DNA of 9,428 bases from Dehalococcoidia bacterium UBA5627 (GCA_002421585.1 DIKD01000061.1:1-9428), one strand, 5' to 3'. Shown: positions 1 through 6,418, numbered from the stretch's first letter. Program-made: numbers and translations. The notes: a model not told the origin generated them from the letters alone.

Positions 1-757
1 TCGGACAGAGAGGAGCAATTCGGTCCGCAAGTGCATTGGCTTCATCCTGGCTGGTATTATACATTATGGATACTTCTTTAACATCGCCTTCCTTTACGGC
101 TTTCTGTATGAATTCATATTGCTGTTCCATAGCTTTGGAGTAACTGCGAGCTTTAGACAGCGGAACAACTTCGCCGTCTTTCAAACCTATAAGGGGTTTA
201 ATGTTCAGCATTGCTCCCATCAGGCTTTGTGCCTTGCCGATACGTCCGCCTTTTGCCAGATATTTCAAGGTATCAAAAATTGCCATAAGATGTATTTCAT
301 TAACTGCATCACTGGCAATCTTAACCACCTCTTCCATATTTTTCCCAGCTTTGGCGGCTCTGGCAGCTTCAAGACATACCATTCCCAGTCCGATGGTAAT
401 CGAGAGCGAATCGATTATTTCTATAGGGCATGAGTTTTGCATGGATTCACGGGCTTGTAACGCTGAAGGAATAGTTCCGCTTAATTTTGCCGAAAGATGA
501 ACGGATACTATGCCGTCGGCATCCTTTGCCAATTCTTCGTAAACCTGCTTAAAGTCGAGCGGGGTAGGCTGGGAGGTGGCAGGAAAAACCTCGCCGCTTA
601 CCAGTCTTTTGTAAAACTCTTCATTGGAAATATCCACTTTATCTTTAAATACGTCGTTTCCAAATCTGACGTACAGCGGAACAACAGTGATGTCAAATTC
701 TTTTAATAGCTCCGGTGGGATATCTGCGCTGCTGTCGGTTACTATTTTTACTGCCAT
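1..757 (-). CDS. DegV family (FakB-like) fatty-acid-binding protein, C-terminus cut off by window edge
   Basis: The first 252 residues are present; perhaps 25-30 C-terminal residues lie outside the window. It begins MAVKIVTDSSADIPPELL, the standard DegV opening. It also carries the ATSQPTP motif near residue 60, the SxKLSGT segment, IIDSLSITIG and the KYLAKGGRIGKA stretch. DegV/FakB proteins bind a fatty acid and, in Firmicutes, present it to the kinase FakA for phosphorylation; no FakA-like gene is visible here. The ATG is preceded by AGAGAGG at 766-772 on the minus strand, 8 bases away. The marR stop is only 51 bases upstream, so the two are probably one transcript. A paralogue, clearly alike along its length, begins at 8619. 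The family is certain; the physiological ligand is not. Confidence 0.93.
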   Translation of the reverse strand, partial: MAVKIVTDSSADIPPELLKEFDITVVPLYVRFGNDVFKDKVDISNEEFYKRLVSGEVFPATSQPTPLDFKQVYEELAKDADGIVSVHLSAKLSGTIPSALQARESMQNSCPIEIIDSLSITIGLGMVCLEAARAAKAGKNMEEVVKIASDAVNEIHLMAIFDTLKYLAKGGRIGKAQSLMGAMLNIKPLIGLKDGEVVPLSKARSYSKAMEQQYEFIQKAVKEGDVKEVSIMYNTSQDEANALADRIAPLCP

Positions 758-808
758 AATGTTTACCTCTCTATATTTATTTTATGGAATATATTTTATA
801 ATCAGCCA

Positions 809-1291
809 TCAGGACTGCCGGTTGTTTACTGCAACGGCAAGTTGTTCATTACCGGTAATGTTATTTTCAGCTGTTTTCATCAGGGCGCTAAACCCCTGCA
901 CTAAAGCAGCAATATCCTCTTCGCTTAAAACTTCAAGCATTTTTACCATCTCTTCGGTTGAATCCTGCCGTATATCACTTAAAAGCTGTTTCCCCTTTTC
1001 GGTAATTGTAAGCCATTGTATACGGCGGTCGCCGGTGCTGTCTATGCGCTTGATAATCTGCTGCGATGACAACCTGTCTACAATGCCGGTAACTACGGGT
1101 GGTGAAACGTTAAGCGCTCCGGCAAGGTCTTTAAAGCTGGCTTTTCCTTTATTGTAGATGTAGATTAAGCTTTTAAGCTGGGTAATGGTAACATTCAAGG
1201 CAAGCCATTTTTCAGTCCGGTATCCCATTATCAGGCGATTGATTTCTTTCTGGAAACTAACCGCTTTCTGGATTAATTCCGTTTTGTTCAT
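809..1291 (-). CDS. MarR-family transcriptional regulator
   Basis: This 160-residue protein has the usual MarR length and layout. An N-terminal dimerisation helix is followed by a winged helix-turn-helix at about residues 35-100. Within it, SFKDLAGALNVSPPVVTGIV contains the recognition helix, and STGDRRIQWLTITEKG forms the wing with the conserved D-x-R. C-terminal dimerisation helices follow (residues 110-145). MarR proteins are dimeric repressors or activators that usually respond to small lipophilic or phenolic ligands, or to oxidation. There are no cysteines, so a thiol switch is unlikely. The neighbouring downstream degV gene could make a fatty acid a plausible ligand, as with FabT-type MarR proteins; this is inference. 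I see no clear Shine-Dalgarno sequence before the ATG. It is transcribed divergently from mgsA. Confidence 0.92.
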   Translation of the reverse strand: MNKTELIQKAVSFQKEINRLIMGYRTEKWLALNVTITQLKSLIYIYNKGKASFKDLAGALNVSPPVVTGIVDRLSSQQIIKRIDSTGDRRIQWLTITEKGKQLLSDIRQDSTEEMVKMLEVLSEEDIAALVQGFSALMKTAENNITGNEQLAVAVNNRQS

Positions 1292-1355
1292 TGCTTATAA
1301 ACCGTTTTTACTCAGGCTGGTATTGATTGTATCTGCGACGTTTTAGAGGTTATAT

Positions 1356-1399
1356 CCTTACTTAATTAGTTAACAATACGCTAACAGTTTATAGTAAGG
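1356..1399. promoter_or_regulatory. Candidate MarR operator region in the marR/mgsA divergent gap
   Basis: CCTTACT (1356-1362) and its exact reverse complement AGTAAGG (1393-1399) bracket two near-identical direct copies, GTTAACA (1369-1375) and GCTAACA (1380-1386), whose starts are 11 bases apart, about one helical turn. The block covers the marR -10 region. Seven-base arms with a 30-base loop arise by chance in a window this size, so the support comes mainly from position. MarR dimers normally bind compact palindromes of 15-20 bases; the GTTAAC palindrome inside the block is the likelier core. Confidence 0.35.
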
Positions 1400-1414
1400 G
1401 AACCGGCTTGTCAA
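1386..1414 (-). promoter_or_regulatory. Putative sigma70-type promoter of marR-degV
   Basis: On the minus strand, a perfect TTGACA (1409-1414) is followed after 17 bases by TAAACT (1386-1391). An overlapping TATAAA lies at 1388-1393 with a 15-base spacer. The start site would be near 1379, giving a leader of about 90 bases before the marR ATG at 1291. The promoter overlaps the repeated motifs at 1356-1399, which fits autoregulation. Confidence 0.55.
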
Positions 1415-1445
1415 CAGGAATTATGCTGTTATTGCCGTTTTTCTC

Positions 1446-1474
1446 TTGACCCCTCTCTTAATTTATAGTAGATT
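1446..1474 (+). promoter_or_regulatory. Putative promoter of mgsA
   Basis: TTGACC (1446-1451) and TAGATT (1469-1474) are separated by 17 bases. The predicted start near 1481 leaves a leader of about 27 bases. The likely ribosome binding site is AGGTGA at 1499-1504, close to the ATG at 1508. A second G-rich element, GGAGA at 1481, is too far from the start codon to serve. Confidence 0.5.
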
Positions 1475-1507
1475 TTGAATGGAGATAATAATAAAAACAG
1501 GTGAGAT

Positions 1508-1894
1508 ATGAAAAAATATACTATAGCAATGGTAGCTCATGACGCTAAAAAGGAAGATATGGTGGAACTTGTTAAAAGATATCAGGAAAAGCTGTCGAAT
1601 TTTAATCTTGTGGCTACCAAAACAACCGGACAGCTCATAAAGGATAACACCGGATTACCGGTAACTCTGCTGCTGAGCGGTCCGATGGGCGGAGACCAGC
1701 AGGTAGGGGCTATGGTGGCGGAGGGAAAACTGGAAGCGGTTATCTTTTTACGAGACCCTCTGTTTGCGCAACCCCACGAACCGGATATTTCTGCTCTGTT
1801 GCGTGTTTGCGATGTTCACGATACACCGCTGGCAACCAATATGGCAACTGCGGAATCAGTTCTGAACCTGCTTTTTGAAAAAGCCGGATTATAA
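1508..1894 (+). CDS. mgsA: Methylglyoxal synthase
   Basis: This 128-residue cytoplasmic enzyme converts dihydroxyacetone phosphate to methylglyoxal and phosphate, a bypass of lower glycolysis that relieves sugar-phosphate build-up. The family signature is complete: VAHD (His11, Asp12), the TTG phosphate-binding segment (residues 39-41), SGPMGGDQQVGA with the catalytic Asp63, then DP (83-84) and PHEPD (His90, Asp93). Compared with E. coli MgsA, every key residue is present at a constant offset of eight positions. It is shorter than the E. coli enzyme at both ends but near the length of many bacterial versions. It stands alone, divergent from marR, and is followed by a strong hairpin terminator. 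Whether the MarR protein controls it is unknown. Confidence 0.97.
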   Translation: MKKYTIAMVAHDAKKEDMVELVKRYQEKLSNFNLVATKTTGQLIKDNTGLPVTLLLSGPMGGDQQVGAMVAEGKLEAVIFLRDPLFAQPHEPDISALLRVCDVHDTPLATNMATAESVLNLLFEKAGL

Positions 1895-1938
1895 AGGCAG
1901 TTTTTTAATAGCTGTATTAAAGCAATTGCCGGTAATAA

Positions 1939-1968
1939 AAAGAGGCGGATTTAATGATCCGCCTCTTT
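1939..1968. terminator. Bidirectional hairpin terminator between mgsA and the SIMPL gene
   Basis: A perfect 12-base-pair stem pairs 1939-1950 (AAAGAGGCGGAT) with 1957-1968, around a six-base loop. On the minus strand the stem runs into TTTTTATTA, a proper U-tract for the SIMPL gene ending at 2017. On the plus strand the tail is weaker (CTCTTTGACG), but the position suits mgsA termination as well. The convergent arrangement supports a shared terminator. Confidence 0.85.
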
Positions 1969-2016
1969 GACGATTACTTCTTATTAATCTATCTATTGTT
2001 TCATCTGTTTCATCGT

Positions 2017-2772
2017 TTATTTTATATCAAACACTATCTGAATGCCGGTAGAAATCTTTACTTCCCCGGTGCTGATGCTGGTAGGCGCTTGTCCGTCGGC
2101 TCTTTCTTTATCATAAGCCGGATAGTAGTAGATGGGACCGTAGTTGTTGCTGTTATCTACAATATAGGTCGGGTCGCCCAGGGTAACACCGGTCAATTCG
2201 GCAATCTGAGTTGCTTTGGCTATGGCGTTGGCAATCGCTTCGGCGCGAGCTTCCTCATAATAAGACTTGGGGTCATCTACAGTAAAGCTGATGCCGTTTA
2301 TAACGGTATATTCGCCGCCGGCGTCCACTACGTCGTCAATAAGGCTACCGGTATCATCGGTATTCCTGACTTTAACGGTAACCGTATTTGATACATAATA
2401 GCCGGATAAGTATCTGTTGCCGTCTTTGTCCCAGTTCCACATGGGCGAGATATTGTAATTACTGGTTTGGATGTCTTTTTCATCGATATTGTAGCTTTCG
2501 AGTACTGCCATAATGGCAGCCATGGAATCTGCTGCCTGCGCCTGAGCTTCTTCCAGCGTATCCATTTGGACATAAACACCCAGGTTTAAAACAGCTATAT
2601 CGGGAACAACGGTCACTTCTCCGGTGCCGTTTACCCATATGCCCAGATTTTGCTGGCTGACTATGCCGGTCGATGTTTTATCCGAAGACAGCGCAAAGCC
2701 GAAAGCGCCTACGGCTAATAGTACCAGCGATGCTAATGTAATACCTACCACAGATAACAACTTGTTACTCAT
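2017..2772 (-). CDS. SIMPL-domain (DUF541, YggE-like) exported protein
   Basis: The protein has 251 residues. One hydrophobic segment at about residues 5-28 acts as an uncleaved anchor or signal peptide; there is no lipobox cysteine. The SIMPL domain fills the rest, opening with the family hallmark VNGTGEVTVVPDIAVLNLGV. It continues through the region with the YNISPMW and GYYVSNTVTVKVRN strands and the long helix AEAIANAIAKATQIAELTGV before the closing strands. SIMPL proteins form large periplasmic or surface oligomers; E. coli YggE is linked to reduced oxidative stress, but the molecular function is not settled. The ATG is preceded by a strong AGGAGG at 2780-2785, 7 bases away. It appears monocistronic, ending at the hairpin 1939-1968. 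Confidence 0.93.
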   Translation of the reverse strand: MSNKLLSVVGITLASLVLLAVGAFGFALSSDKTSTGIVSQQNLGIWVNGTGEVTVVPDIAVLNLGVYVQMDTLEEAQAQAADSMAAIMAVLESYNIDEKDIQTSNYNISPMWNWDKDGNRYLSGYYVSNTVTVKVRNTDDTGSLIDDVVDAGGEYTVINGISFTVDDPKSYYEEARAEAIANAIAKATQIAELTGVTLGDPTYIVDNSNNYGPIYYYPAYDKERADGQAPTSISTGEVKISTGIQIVFDIK

Positions 2773-3082
2773 TTTGATTCCTCCTTTGATTATATATAGT
2801 GTTATTCTGTTTTCTAATATATATAACGCAGGGTTAGGGCTGAGGATAGGTTGAAAAACAGGGAATCGTAAATAATCTGTCTTTCTATGCGGGAAAGAGG
2901 AATGACATGCCGGATAGATAATTATAATATTGTAAGAAGAAAAGGCTAAGAAAACATTGGCTTAAATATCTGTCGAATGTAATTGAGGATATAATAGATA
3001 GAAAAAAATACGATTATGTGATAATTCGTCGCTTTTGAAACTGTGAATAACTTTCAACCGAAGTCTTTTTGATATAATCTTT
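2773..3082. other. Noncoding gap between the SIMPL gene and the sensor kinase gene
   Basis: This stretch of about 310 AT-rich bases has no convincing gene. It must hold the SIMPL promoter; T/A runs such as TTATATATATT (minus strand, around 2815-2830) could be a -10 region, but I cannot pick a convincing -35 element. Near the kinase end lies a weak terminator-like hairpin (3002-3028). A 15-codon plus-strand ORF around 2902 preceded by AAGAGG is too short to claim. Confidence 0.5.
3002..3028 (-). terminator. Possible weak terminator of the two-component operon
   Basis: On the minus strand, CGAATTAT (3021-3028) can pair with ATAATCG (3011-3017) around a three-base loop, with one bulged A. It is followed by TA and seven T (3002-3008). 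The stem is AT-rich and short, so termination may be inefficient. No better candidate exists between the kinase stop at 3083 and the SIMPL start. Confidence 0.4.
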
Positions 3083-4516
3083 TCAGCCTATATCGATGGG
3101 CAGTGCTATGAAAAAAGTGCTCCCGGTTCCCGGTTCGCTTTCCGCCCACAGGCTTCCTCCGTGCGCCAGTATCATCTGGCTGGCAATTGCCAGACCCAGC
3201 CCTGTCCCCCCGTCATTTCTTGAGCGGGCTGTTTTTGCCCTGTAGAATCTGTCGAAGATATGCGGCAAGTGCTCAGGCGGGATACCCTCTCCCGTATCGG
3301 ATACGCTTATAAGGATATGTTTATTGCCAAAGTGCTCACTCTTATCCCTGTCTTCAATCGAAATTGAAATCGTACCGTTTGCGGGAGTGTGCCGGATGGC
3401 ATTGGTAAGTAGGTTAGTAATAGCCTGTTTTATACGTGCCGGGTCGATTAGCAGTTTGGGAAGAGCCGGCATATCATTAAAATGCAACTGAAGCCCTTTT
3501 TCTGCTGCTGATTTTTCGAATTGCATCACAACCTGCCCGGTCAGTTCAGAGATATCGGAATAGCTCTTTTCCAGCTTGAGCTGCCCTGTTTCTGCCAGAG
3601 AAATATCACGCAGGTCTTCAATCAATCGTGTCAGCAGGGTAGTTTGTTCTTTAATGGTTTCCAGGTTTTTTAAATCCGGATTGAAAACACCATCCATAAT
3701 GCCGTCAACCGTGCCTCCGATGACTGTCAGAGGGGTCTTTAGTTCATGTGTTATATCAGCCATAAGTTGTTTTCGTGTTTGTTCACTCGCTTCCAATTTT
3801 GAAACCATAGTATTGAAGGTCTCTGTTAATTCGCCTATTTCATCTCCCGAGCTTACTTTGACACGGTATGTAAGGTCTCCTCCGGTGATATGCCGGGCTC
3901 CACCGGTCAGAGCTTTAATGGGGTTAATCAGGTATTGTGTCAACAGAAAACCGAGAATAAGCGCAATTGCGATACCTATTATTGCGGAAATCCAGATAGC
4001 TCTGTTTACCTGGTCTAAATAATCCTGTTGAGCGGTATCGAGAATCATATTTGAATTATCGGTATATTGGACCCATTGTTGTCCCTGCCCACCCATATGC
4101 CCGGACCCCTTTCCGTTACTATGACTGGAAGTGAAGACAAAGGCTTCTCCTACCGAATTACCGGAAACTATTATCGGCGTTCCGTTAAGCAGTCCTATAG
4201 CATCAGAATATTCAGCCAGCCACTCTTGTTCGGTATCTCCTACAATCAATCCGGAATTATCGGCTACTACTATGCGGGCACTGGCCGACCACACCAGTGT
4301 ATCTATAACTTCGCCGATACAGGTCCAGTTTTCTTGAGTATTGTAAAAGTCTCCGATACTGTCCGCAATATCCTGTATGCGGGACATATTACTCTGGCTG
4401 ACATAACGGTTGAATTCACTGGTAGTGATAAGATTAACCACAATTGCCATTAAGCTGATGCAGACGGCGACCACCAGTAAAATCGTTCCGGTCAGCTTCC
4501 AGCCGAGCCTATTCAC
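3083..4516 (-). CDS. Membrane sensor histidine kinase (HAMP-HisKA-HATPase)
   Basis: The 477-residue protein has TM1 at about residues 8-30, an extracytoplasmic sensor region (31-170), and TM2 at 172-194. HAMP follows to about 245 and then the HisKA domain, with the phospho-acceptor His257 in DITHELKTPLTV. The ATPase domain has the N box (NLLTNAIRHTP, Asn372), G1 box (DTGEGI, 407-412), F box (FDRFYR) and G2 box (GGTGLGLA), so the kinase looks intact. The sensor loop holds a Gly/His/Ser-rich stretch at residues 131-147 (SHSNGKGSGHMGGQGQQ), which may bind metal or be a flexible linker. The start is GTG, overlapping the regulator's stop by 4 bases (GTGA), with GGAGG at 4524-4528, 7 bases upstream. 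The pair is therefore translationally coupled. The stimulus is unknown; the secreted protein upstream is a candidate partner or target. Confidence 0.95.
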   Translation of the reverse strand: MNRLGWKLTGTILLVVAVCISLMAIVVNLITTSEFNRYVSQSNMSRIQDIADSIGDFYNTQENWTCIGEVIDTLVWSASARIVVADNSGLIVGDTEQEWLAEYSDAIGLLNGTPIIVSGNSVGEAFVFTSSHSNGKGSGHMGGQGQQWVQYTDNSNMILDTAQQDYLDQVNRAIWISAIIGIAIALILGFLLTQYLINPIKALTGGARHITGGDLTYRVKVSSGDEIGELTETFNTMVSKLEASEQTRKQLMADITHELKTPLTVIGGTVDGIMDGVFNPDLKNLETIKEQTTLLTRLIEDLRDISLAETGQLKLEKSYSDISELTGQVVMQFEKSAAEKGLQLHFNDMPALPKLLIDPARIKQAITNLLTNAIRHTPANGTISISIEDRDKSEHFGNKHILISVSDTGEGIPPEHLPHIFDRFYRAKTARSRNDGGTGLGLAIASQMILAHGGSLWAESEPGTGSTFFIALPIDIG

Positions 4517-5202
4517 CAGCCAGCCTCCATTTTGTATCCCACACCGTAAACAGTGATGATGTATCCGGGCTTTTCCGGCTCGGGTTCTATTTTTTTACGC
4601 AGATTCTTGATATGGCTGTCGATGGTGCGTTCATAGCCATCGTAAGCATCTCCCTGGATGCTGTCGAGCAGGTGCATTCGGCTGAATACCCGCCCCGGAT
4701 GCCTGGCAAGCAGTTGCAAAAGGTCGAATTCGATAGGGGTCAGTTCAATGTTCTGCTCCCCGCGGGTTACCAGCCGCCGCTCGATGTCGATTGTTAAATC
4801 TGCAGCATAAATTTTATTTGGTGTATCGCTTAAAGCCCCTTCATAACGGCGCAATACCGCTTTTACGCGAGAGACCAGTTCCTTGGCGTCGAACGGCTTG
4901 GTAACATAATCGTCCGCTCCCAGTTCGAGCCCTACTATTTTATCAGATGTATCATCACGGGCGGTCAGCATTATTATGGGAATGCCGGAGTCTTTTCGCA
5001 GCATACGACAAACATCCCATCCGGAAATCTCGGGCAGCATCAGGTCGAGGATTATCAAATCAGGAGAGTATTTTTTAACAGCATCCAGCGCCGCCTGTCC
5101 GTCGTAAGCTGTGATAACGGAAAAATTGTCTCTCTCGAGATAAGCGGTGACGATTTCCGTTATCTTTTTTTCATCATCTACAACCAGAATTTTCTTGCCC
5201 AT
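4513..5202 (-). CDS. OmpR/PhoB-type response regulator
   Basis: The 229-residue protein has a receiver domain (1-118) with acidic pocket Asp9/Asp10, phospho-acceptor Asp53 (LIILDLMLP), switch Thr80 and Lys102 (KPF). A winged-helix DNA-binding domain (about 128-226) contains LTPIEFDLLQLLARHPGRVF and the recognition segment RTIDSHIKNLRKKI, ending in the hairpin YGVGYKME. All key residues are present, so it should be phosphorylated by the coupled kinase downstream. The ATG is preceded by AGGAG at 5214-5218 with a rather long 11-base spacing. The palindrome ATCCGGAT (5204-5211) lies between the ribosome binding site and the start. It has its own promoter (5235-5263), downstream of the hairpin closing the previous gene. 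Confidence 0.96.
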   Translation of the reverse strand: MGKKILVVDDEKKITEIVTAYLERDNFSVITAYDGQAALDAVKKYSPDLIILDLMLPEISGWDVCRMLRKDSGIPIIMLTARDDTSDKIVGLELGADDYVTKPFDAKELVSRVKAVLRRYEGALSDTPNKIYAADLTIDIERRLVTRGEQNIELTPIEFDLLQLLARHPGRVFSRMHLLDSIQGDAYDGYERTIDSHIKNLRKKIEPEPEKPGYIITVYGVGYKMEAGW

Positions 5203-5234
5203 TATCCGGATTTCTCCTGTTTCGCCTGAAAATA

Positions 5235-5263
5235 ATCTTACTCACATATTTTAAGTTTGGCAA
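5235..5263 (-). promoter_or_regulatory. Putative promoter of the response regulator-kinase operon
   Basis: On the minus strand, TTGCCA (5258-5263) and TAAGAT (5235-5240) are separated by exactly 17 bases. The predicted start near 5228 leaves a leader of about 26 bases that includes the AGGAG site. It lies just downstream of the perfect palindrome at 5272-5301, so the operon need not depend on readthrough from the secreted-protein gene. Confidence 0.5.
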
Positions 5264-5271
5264 GTAATAAT

Positions 5272-5301
5272 ATTAGAGGCAGATATATATCTGCCTCTAA
5301 T
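5272..5301. terminator. Perfect 30-base palindrome, likely terminator of the secreted-protein gene
   Basis: Positions 5272-5286 pair fully with 5287-5301. The GC part of each arm is AGAGGCAG/CTGCCTCT, and the centre is an ATATATAT run that would open as the loop. On the minus strand it follows the stop of the 5322-5906 gene by about 20 bases. The tail AATATTATTACTT is A/T-rich but lacks a clean U run. Its AGAGGC arm matches the terminator at 1939-1968, suggesting a favoured terminator form. Read as DNA, it could also bind a dimeric protein just upstream of the regulator promoter. Confidence 0.65.
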
Positions 5302-5321
5302 TGCCACGGGTTTTTAAGGGA

Positions 5322-5906
5322 TTATCGGGCTTGTTTTCCCCATTGATGCTGGTCGCCGGGACCGTTTCCGTCACTGCATTCGCCCCAGCTGTTGGATTTT
5401 CCGTTTTGGTTGCCGCTCTGATTGCCGTTGCCTCCGAAATGGCCGACCTGGGTGGCGTTAACCATTTCATAAGTTCTCTCCAGCATGTTCTGAAGCATTA
5501 AATCAGCCTCTTCCTGAGTAATTGTTCCATCAGCTACAAGTTCCTGCAAGTTAGCGGTTTTAACAGCCATAATAGCCTCTACCAGTTCTTCTTCAGTTAC
5601 TCCGTAGTCGGCTGCAATCTCCACCATGCTTAATTCTTCCAGCCTCTGGGATTGCAGTTCATCCTCAGTTATGCCGAGCAATTCGCAAACGGTAGCGCAA
5701 ACGTCGGCAGAGCAGATGCCTCCCATCTGTGACAGGCCGGTAACTGTGCATGTACCGTTCTGTGTTTCGGCTTTAGCTCCTGTACCGCTTGAAAAAGCTG
5801 CTGTATCATTTGCCGGGCTGGCAGACAGGGCAGAGCCTCCGACTCCCACGAACAACAGGCCTGCAACCAGCAGTAATCCGATTGCAATTGACAATTTTTT
5901 CTTCAT
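5322..5906 (-). CDS. Secreted helical protein with Cys cluster and Gly/Asn-rich tail (DUF2680/YckD-like)
   Basis: The 194-residue protein opens with a clear signal peptide (MKKK, then a hydrophobic core to about residue 24, cleavage likely near SALSAS). A central helical region (about 74-150) contains LGITEDELQSQRLE, MVEIAADYGVTEEELVEAI and DGTITQEEADLMLQNMLER. These resemble the short helical repeats of secreted DUF2680/YckD-like proteins; I judge this from pattern alone. Cysteines lie at 53, 65, 70, 74 and 177. The tail (155-194) is rich in Gly, Asn, Gln and His (GHFGGNGNQSGNQNGK). GGAGGA at 5912-5917 lies 5 bases before the ATG. Lying just upstream of the two-component system in the same orientation, it may be a target, signal partner or accessory sensor of that system. 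Function unknown. Confidence 0.85.
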   Translation of the reverse strand: MKKKLSIAIGLLLVAGLLFVGVGGSALSASPANDTAAFSSGTGAKAETQNGTCTVTGLSQMGGICSADVCATVCELLGITEDELQSQRLEELSMVEIAADYGVTEEELVEAIMAVKTANLQELVADGTITQEEADLMLQNMLERTYEMVNATQVGHFGGNGNQSGNQNGKSNSWGECSDGNGPGDQHQWGKQAR

Positions 5907-5931
5907 TATAGTCCTCCATTATTTATTCTTT

Positions 5932-5963
5932 ATCCGGGGTACTTCCGGATGATTACTATTATA
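5932..5963 (-). promoter_or_regulatory. Promoter and inverted repeat ahead of the secreted-protein gene
   Basis: A perfect -10 hexamer TATAAT lies on the minus strand at 5958-5963 with no recognisable -35 at normal spacing, which is typical of activator-dependent promoters. Just downstream, ATCCGG (5932-5937) and CCGGAT (5945-5950) form a perfect inverted repeat with a 7-base spacer, covering about +1 to +19 of the predicted transcript. The same ATCCGGAT word sits in the response regulator's own leader at 5204-5211. Chance occurrence cannot be excluded, since the hexamer is also found inside genes here. Confidence 0.4.
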
Positions 5964-6028
5964 TAAATACAATGTGGAGATATTATGGAGAATAGATGTT
6001 GTTAATATGTTTTTCTTAAATTTTGCCA

Positions 6029-6062
6029 ATCGCTGTAAATAATTAAGCGGCAGCGATATAAT
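6029..6062 (+). promoter_or_regulatory. Putative SemiSWEET promoter with flanking inverted repeat
   Basis: A perfect TATAAT lies at 6057-6062, with no good -35 element at the right distance; TTGCCA at 6023 is too far away. Immediately upstream, ATCGCTG (6029-6035) and CAGCGAT (6051-6057) form a perfect 7-base inverted repeat that spans the -35/-10 spacer and touches the -10 element. A regulator bound there would directly affect polymerase. Such repeats also occur by chance, so the position is the only real support. Confidence 0.38.
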
Positions 6063-6101
6063 ATGGTAACAATTTGAGCCGGTTTTAGGAGAGTAGATAA
6101 A

Positions 6102-6359
6102 TTGGAGTGGCAGGAAATACTGGGTCTGGTAGGCGGTTTCTTTACAACAACATCTTTGATTCCGCAGGTTGTGCGGTTGTATCGCCTTAAAAGCGCACGT
6201 GAAATCAGCCTTACATTCAATATATTTTTAGGGGTGGGTGTTTCGTTCTGGATGGCATACGGTATCGCTCTGAGTTTGCCGGCGGTAATTATTTGGAATG
6301 CGATTTCAATTGTACTGGTGGGCAGTTTGTTGTTTGCCAAGGTTAAATATAACAACTAA
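6102..6359 (+). CDS. SemiSWEET (MtN3/PQ-loop) sugar transporter
   Basis: The 85-residue protein has three transmembrane helices (about residues 4-22, 35-56 and 60-78), the usual bacterial SemiSWEET size. These half-transporters dimerise to move mono- or disaccharides down a gradient across the cytoplasmic membrane. The PQ motif (SLIPQVVRLYRLKSAREISL, residues 18-37) is complete. The second helix carries the conserved Phe-Trp (GVSFWMAYGI), and the third carries the Trp-Asn (IIWNAISIVL) pair that lines the sugar pocket in the family. The start is a TTG with AGGAGAG (6087-6093) 8 bases upstream; no in-frame ATG would keep the first helix. It seems to be transcribed on its own, since the next gene has a separate promoter. 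The substrate cannot be read from the sequence. Confidence 0.93.
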   Translation: MEWQEILGLVGGFFTTTSLIPQVVRLYRLKSAREISLTFNIFLGVGVSFWMAYGIALSLPAVIIWNAISIVLVGSLLFAKVKYNN

Positions 6360-6381
6360 TATCCTGTTTGCTAGCGGTATA

Positions 6382-6410
6382 TTGACACGAAATAAATACT
6401 GGACTAGAAT
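6382..6410 (+). promoter_or_regulatory. Strong sigma70-like promoter of the Rrf2 gene
   Basis: A perfect -35 TTGACA (6382-6387), a 17-base spacer and -10 TAGAAT (6405-6410) make the best promoter in the window. The start site should fall near 6416-6418, almost on the ATG at 6419, so the mRNA would be leaderless or nearly so. Confidence 0.75.
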
Positions 6411-6418
6411 GGTCTAGT
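6403..6418. promoter_or_regulatory. Palindromic candidate operator for the Rrf2 regulator
   Basis: ACTAGA and TCTAGT flank a 4-base centre (ATGG), making a perfect 6+4+6 palindrome that overlaps the -10 box and ends at the base before the start codon. Its compact dyad form and its place on the regulator's own promoter fit classic Rrf2 autorepression. The bound protein is inferred, not shown. Confidence 0.6.

Noticed and set aside
624..1157. 177-codon plus-strand open frame opposite the degV and marR genes
   Set aside because: It runs antisense across two well-supported genes, its translation is Ser/Cys/Ile-rich without domain features, and no ribosome site supports it.
1954..2391. 145-codon plus-strand open frame opposite the SIMPL gene
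   Set aside because: It begins inside the terminator loop and runs antisense over a clear SIMPL domain.
2902..2949. 15-codon plus-strand peptide preceded by AAGAGG
   Set aside because: Too short, with no family or context to support it; such stretches are common in AT-rich gaps.
3576..4022. 148-codon plus-strand open frame opposite the sensor kinase
   Set aside because: It is a mirror of the conserved kinase coding region; the translation has the Ser/Arg/Val bias typical of antisense frames.
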